Made by a program: the position numbers and the translations under genes. The notes beneath the pieces were generated by a model. The model searched no databases. It was given only the letters and a program-made list of their open reading frames with translations, and was not told the origin of the DNA. Positions 7,067 through 9,653 of a stretch of DNA of 9,653 nucleotides are shown in pieces. Every line of letters begins with the position of its first letter. The stretch's first letter is position 1. The stretch is from an uncultured beta proteobacterium (GTDB lineage: Bacteria; Pseudomonadota; Gammaproteobacteria; Burkholderiales; Burkholderiaceae), in contig CAJARE010000014.1 of assembly GCA_903944255.1 (NCBI GenBank), positions 1 to 9,653 on the forward strand, written 5' to 3'.

Positions 7067-7074
7067 CTTTATTG

Positions 7075-8328
7075 ATGAAGCATGTCATTTTGGGTAATGG
7101 CCCGGCTGGAGTGATTGCGGCGGAGACAATTCGTAAGCGTGCTCCCCAAGATCAAATTGTGATGATTGGCTCTGAAGATGAGCCCCCATACTCTCGGATG
7201 GCAATTCCTTATTTATTAATGGGCAATATTGAGGAATCCGGCACTTATCTGCGTAAGGATATTGGATATTTTGAAAAATTAAACATTGAGCAAGTTCGAG
7301 CTAAAGCTTCTTCTGTGGATATTAAGAATAAGAAGATCGACCTTGGTGGCCAGTCTATTGCATTTGATAAGTTGTTAATTGCGACGGGCTCTGTTCCTGT
7401 TCAGCCGCCAATTCCGGGAATCGATTTACCAGGAGTCCATCCTTGCTGGACTTTAGAGGATGCGCGCGCAATTGCTCAGTTAGCAAAACCAGGTTCAAGA
7501 GTATTGCAAATGGGCGCCGGTTTTATTGGCTGCATTATCTTAGAGGCCCTTGCTAGTAGAGAGGTAGAGTTGACCGTTGTCGAGATGGGTGATCGTATGG
7601 TTCCTCGTATGATGACAAACGTTGCAGGCGGCATGATTAAAAAATGGGTTCAAGAAAAGGGTGTTCAGGTCTTTACTGATACTAAGGTTGAAGCAATTAC
7701 TCAATCTGAATCAGGCTTGACAGTCAAACTCTCGAATGGCAAATCTCTGGAAGTTGATTTGGTAATTTCTGCTACGGGTGTTCGGCCTAATATTACTTTT
7801 CTAAAATCCTCTGGCCTTGGTATTCAGACGGGTATTTTGGTGAACGAGCAGATGCAAACATCCCATCCTGATATTTATGCAGCTGGTGATGTGACTGAGG
7901 GCATTGATTTTTCAACTGGAGAGCGGATTGTCAATGCTATTCAGCCTAATGCTGCTGAGCAAGCCAGAATTGCTGCCATTAGCATGACTGGCGGAGATAC
8001 TCAAAGCATTGGAGCTCTACAAATTAACGTTTTAGATACCCTGGGCTTAATTTCTTCTTCTTTTGGTTTATGGGCTGGCGCTAAAGGTGGCGATCATGTT
8101 GAATTGGTAGATCTAGCAGCTTACAAATATTTACGTCTAGAATTTTTAAACGATGTTTTGGTAGGTGCGACTTGCATAGGAACAACAGAGCATATCGGAG
8201 TGTTGCGTGGCCTCATTCAAGGAAAGATTCCATTAGGCGAGTGGAAGGAAACTTTATTGGGAGACCCAACTAAAGTGATGGATGCTTATTTAGGTGCAGG
8301 ACAAGCACAATCATCCTGGATGAATTAA
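7075..8328 (+). CDS. aorC: FAD/NAD(H)-dependent oxidoreductase subunit of aldehyde oxidoreductase (AorC-like)
   Basis: This flavoprotein belongs to the pyridine nucleotide-disulfide oxidoreductase family and lacks a redox-active CxxxxC. It is expected to exchange electrons between the iron-sulfur chain and NAD. In the 417-residue protein the FAD-binding GNGPAG is at 7-12, ATGSVP at 104-109, the NAD-binding GAGFIG at 147-152 and the second FAD motif YAAGDV at 268-273. An acidic E170 at the end of the next strand (TVVEMGDR) favours NAD over NADP. The family also includes nitrite reductase flavoprotein domains and rubredoxin reductases, but the position directly behind aorA-aorB points to AorC. 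The start is placed at ATG 7075; a TTG codon at 7072 would add one residue. The gap to aorB is 10 bases and to the next gene 9 bases, so the genes are cotranscribed. Confidence 0.9.
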   Translation: MKHVILGNGPAGVIAAETIRKRAPQDQIVMIGSEDEPPYSRMAIPYLLMGNIEESGTYLRKDIGYFEKLNIEQVRAKASSVDIKNKKIDLGGQSIAFDKLLIATGSVPVQPPIPGIDLPGVHPCWTLEDARAIAQLAKPGSRVLQMGAGFIGCIILEALASREVELTVVEMGDRMVPRMMTNVAGGMIKKWVQEKGVQVFTDTKVEAITQSESGLTVKLSNGKSLEVDLVISATGVRPNITFLKSSGLGIQTGILVNEQMQTSHPDIYAAGDVTEGIDFSTGERIVNAIQPNAAEQARIAAISMTGGDTQSIGALQINVLDTLGLISSSFGLWAGAKGGDHVELVDLAAYKYLRLEFLNDVLVGATCIGTTEHIGVLRGLIQGKIPLGEWKETLLGDPTKVMDAYLGAGQAQSSWMN

Positions 8329-8337
8329 GCTTTAGGT

Positions 8338-8592
8338 ATGCAAGTTACCTTAAAGCTGTTTGCTAGCTTGACTAGCTATCTCCCTCCGAATAAGAAAAAC
8401 GGAATTGAAGCGGATATTGAAGTGGCTGAGGGAAGCACGATTGGTGAAATGATCGCACTTTATAAGATCCCCAGTAAGTCTGCTCATTTGGTAATGGTCA
8501 ACGGGGTTTACATCAAACCCGAGGAGCGAAACCAATATGTGCTGAAAGCAAATGATGCTTTAGCCATTTGTCCCCCAGTAGCTGGTGGGTAA
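8338..8592 (+). CDS. MoaD/ThiS-family sulfur carrier of the aldehyde oxidoreductase operon
   Basis: MoaD-type proteins have a ubiquitin fold. After activation by MoeB they carry a C-terminal thiocarboxylate, which supplies sulfur for the dithiolene of molybdopterin. The 84-residue protein shows the expected start (MQVTLKLFASL), a central VAEGSTIGEMI helix segment, a VMVNGVYIKPE strand and the ending CPPVAGG, with the essential Gly-Gly at the very C-terminus. No moaE, moeB or other cofactor gene is nearby, so this is probably a second, dedicated copy for the bispterin tungsten cofactor. A MoaD-like gene accompanying aor genes is known from other bacteria. The AGG at 8334-8336 is only one base from the ATG, so initiation may rely on coupling to the upstream gene. 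ThiS is less likely because no thiamine genes are present. Confidence 0.88.
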   Translation: MQVTLKLFASLTSYLPPNKKNGIEADIEVAEGSTIGEMIALYKIPSKSAHLVMVNGVYIKPEERNQYVLKANDALAICPPVAGG

Positions 8593-8613
8593 GCCACTAT
8601 AGCTCCAAGTTAG

Positions 8614-8910
8614 ATGACTCAATTTACAAGAGAGATGGGCTGTACCCCAGCAGACTTAATACGCTGGTTGCCTCAAGCATTAGGAGATCTATATCCACAT
8701 GCTAGTTTGCAGCTTGATGGGAATATTTTGCTGAGTGCACAAAATCCTCAACTAGAGATGATTGGTATCAGCAGGCCAATCCGTAAAATTGCCCTGCTGC
8801 ATATACCTGTTCTAGACTTAACACTCAGTTTTAGTGAAAACTGGACTCCGATGGAATGTGAAAAGGCTTTAAAGCGATTTGATCTTTATACTCGCAGGGG
8901 TGGAGGTTAG
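8614..8910 (+). CDS. Small conserved-looking protein of unknown function ending in Gly-Gly-Gly
   Basis: I cannot assign a characterised family to this 98-residue protein. From memory it resembles unnamed small proteins seen in Burkholderiales that share an FTRE-GCT start, an RWLP motif (18-21 here), an R-x-IALL-x-x-P strand (57-65) and an FDLYTRRGGG end. No search could be run. It has no signal peptide, membrane segment or cysteine motif; the one early cysteine (C10) and one near residue 82 are isolated. The predicted pattern is an N-terminal helix, several strands and a C-terminal helix. It lies 21 bases after the moaD-like gene and is the last gene before a possible terminator, so it should be cotranscribed with the aor genes. 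A role in cofactor insertion or subunit maturation is inference from position. No clear Shine-Dalgarno precedes ATG 8614. Confidence 0.78.
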   Translation: MTQFTREMGCTPADLIRWLPQALGDLYPHASLQLDGNILLSAQNPQLEMIGISRPIRKIALLHIPVLDLTLSFSENWTPMECEKALKRFDLYTRRGGG

Positions 8911-8932
8911 TTTTAGCCCCTTTTATTTTATT
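8896..8932 (+). terminator. Possible terminator at the end of the aor operon
   Basis: AGGGG (8896-8900) can pair with CCCCT (8917-8921) around a 16-base loop. A competing smaller hairpin, GGTTA/TAGCC (8905-8909 and 8914-8918), is also possible. Either is followed by the T-rich TTTTATTTTATT (8921-8932). The structure overlaps the stop codon of the last small gene and lies before argJ. The large loop and interrupted T run make it a moderate candidate; partial readthrough into argJ is possible. Confidence 0.45.
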
Positions 8933-8945
8933 CATTAAGTGTTCT

Positions 8946-9653
8946 ATGCCAGTTAATCTACCTCTTCCTCAAAAATCAGACCTCAAGCCTATTTCAGGGT
9001 TTGAGATGGGTATTGCTCAAGCTGGTATCAAGAAACCCAACCGTAAAGATTTATTGGTCATGACCTTAGCCCCTGGTTCTCAGGTGGCTGGCGTCTTAAC
9101 CTTAAACCGTTTTTGTGCTGCCCCCGTTCAGGTATGTCGTGAGCATCTGGCTCAAAACGGACTTAATGGAGAAATTCGTGCATTGGTAGTCAATACTGGT
9201 AACGCCAATGCTGGCACTGGTGAGCAAGGCATGAAGCATGCTTTAGAGACTTGCGCTGCATTGGCAAAAGATCTCAAGTTAAAGCCCGAACAAATTTTAC
9301 CTTTCTCTACAGGCGTGATTTTGGAGCCTTTACCGATCGAGAAAATTATTGCGGCCTTGCCTAAAGCGGTTGCTAACTTGGGAGCCGATAATTGGTTGGA
9401 TGCTGCTGAGGCCATTATGACAACGGACACTCAGGCAAAGGCCTGTTCAGCAACGATACATACTCCAGAAGGGGCGGTCACTATGACTGGTATCTGTAAG
9501 GGCGCTGGAATGATTCATCCGAATATGGCAACGATGTTGGGCTTTATAGCAACTGATGCAGGTTTTGCTCCAGGCTTGCTGGCAAGCTTGACTCGTGAGG
9601 TTGCTGACCAATCATTTAATGCCATCACCATTGACGGTGATACTTCGACAAAT
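8946..9653 (+). CDS. argJ: Bifunctional glutamate N-acetyltransferase / amino-acid acetyltransferase ArgJ, N-terminal part
   Basis: ArgJ moves the acetyl group from N-acetylornithine to glutamate, and in bifunctional forms also acetylates glutamate from acetyl-CoA, in arginine synthesis. The window holds the first 236 residues of a protein usually near 400, cut by the window edge. Visible motifs are ALVVNTGNANAGTG (79-92), the STGVI oxyanion-hole segment (121-125) and the self-cleavage site HPNMAT-MLGF. In that site T196 becomes the N-terminal nucleophile of the beta chain after cleavage behind A195. The visible part ends in ITIDGDTSTN, also conserved. The ATG at 8946 gives a normal N-terminus (LPKS-like leader, then GFEMGIAQAGIKK); only a weak AAGTG precedes it. 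No promoter of its own is obvious in the 35 bases upstream. Whether the enzyme is mono- or bifunctional cannot be decided here. Confidence 0.95.
   Translation, partial: MPVNLPLPQKSDLKPISGFEMGIAQAGIKKPNRKDLLVMTLAPGSQVAGVLTLNRFCAAPVQVCREHLAQNGLNGEIRALVVNTGNANAGTGEQGMKHALETCAALAKDLKLKPEQILPFSTGVILEPLPIEKIIAALPKAVANLGADNWLDAAEAIMTTDTQAKACSATIHTPEGAVTMTGICKGAGMIHPNMATMLGFIATDAGFAPGLLASLTREVADQSFNAITIDGDTSTN

Noticed and set aside
7072..7074. TTG codon as the start of the FAD subunit gene
   Set aside because: ATG follows directly at 7075, the GAGG site is eight bases from it, and the protein's FAD motif has a normal N-terminus either way.
9152..9430. 92-residue reading frame on the minus strand within argJ
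   Set aside because: It is fully inside conserved argJ sequence and has no family signature.

Overview
The window looks like a chromosomal segment from a betaproteobacterium of the Burkholderiales. It is AT-leaning by eye, with short intergenic spaces, and most resembles a Polynucleobacter-type freshwater bacterium. This placement rests on gene order (peroxiredoxin - lpxC - dciA - secA - ... - argJ, the region downstream of ftsZ in this order) and on protein character; it is inference from memory, not a search result.

Layout. Positions 1-284 hold the 3' end of a Prx5-type peroxiredoxin gene. Then come lpxC (314-1228, +), a DUF721/DciA-type gene on the opposite strand (1243-1746, -) and secA (1799-4564, +). 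All are housekeeping genes, and secA ends in a strong intrinsic terminator (4590-4610). After a 155-base gap holding several inverted repeats there is a compact five-gene set on the + strand. Its members are a 16-cysteine polyferredoxin (4720-5196), a tungsten-type aldehyde:ferredoxin oxidoreductase (5217-7064), an FAD/NAD(H) oxidoreductase (7075-8328), a MoaD/ThiS-like sulfur carrier (8338-8592) and an unrecognised 98-residue protein ending in Gly-Gly-Gly (8614-8910). The core region resumes with argJ (8946 to the window edge, 5' part only).

How the set works. The first three products match the AorA/AorB/AorC architecture known from Aromatoleum aromaticum. AorB oxidises aldehydes (or reduces acids) at a tungsten-bispterin site, AorA carries electrons through four [4Fe-4S] clusters, and AorC exchanges them with NAD through FAD. 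The MoaD-like protein is probably a dedicated sulfur donor for pterin cofactor synthesis, and the last small protein is a candidate maturation or accessory factor. No other cofactor genes and no tungstate transporter lie in the window.

The main point of interest is this complete, apparently intact tungsten aldehyde oxidoreductase cassette set between secA and argJ, with its own dyad-rich upstream region and one uncharacterised small gene. No RNA genes, insertion sequences, CRISPR arrays or broken genes were seen.
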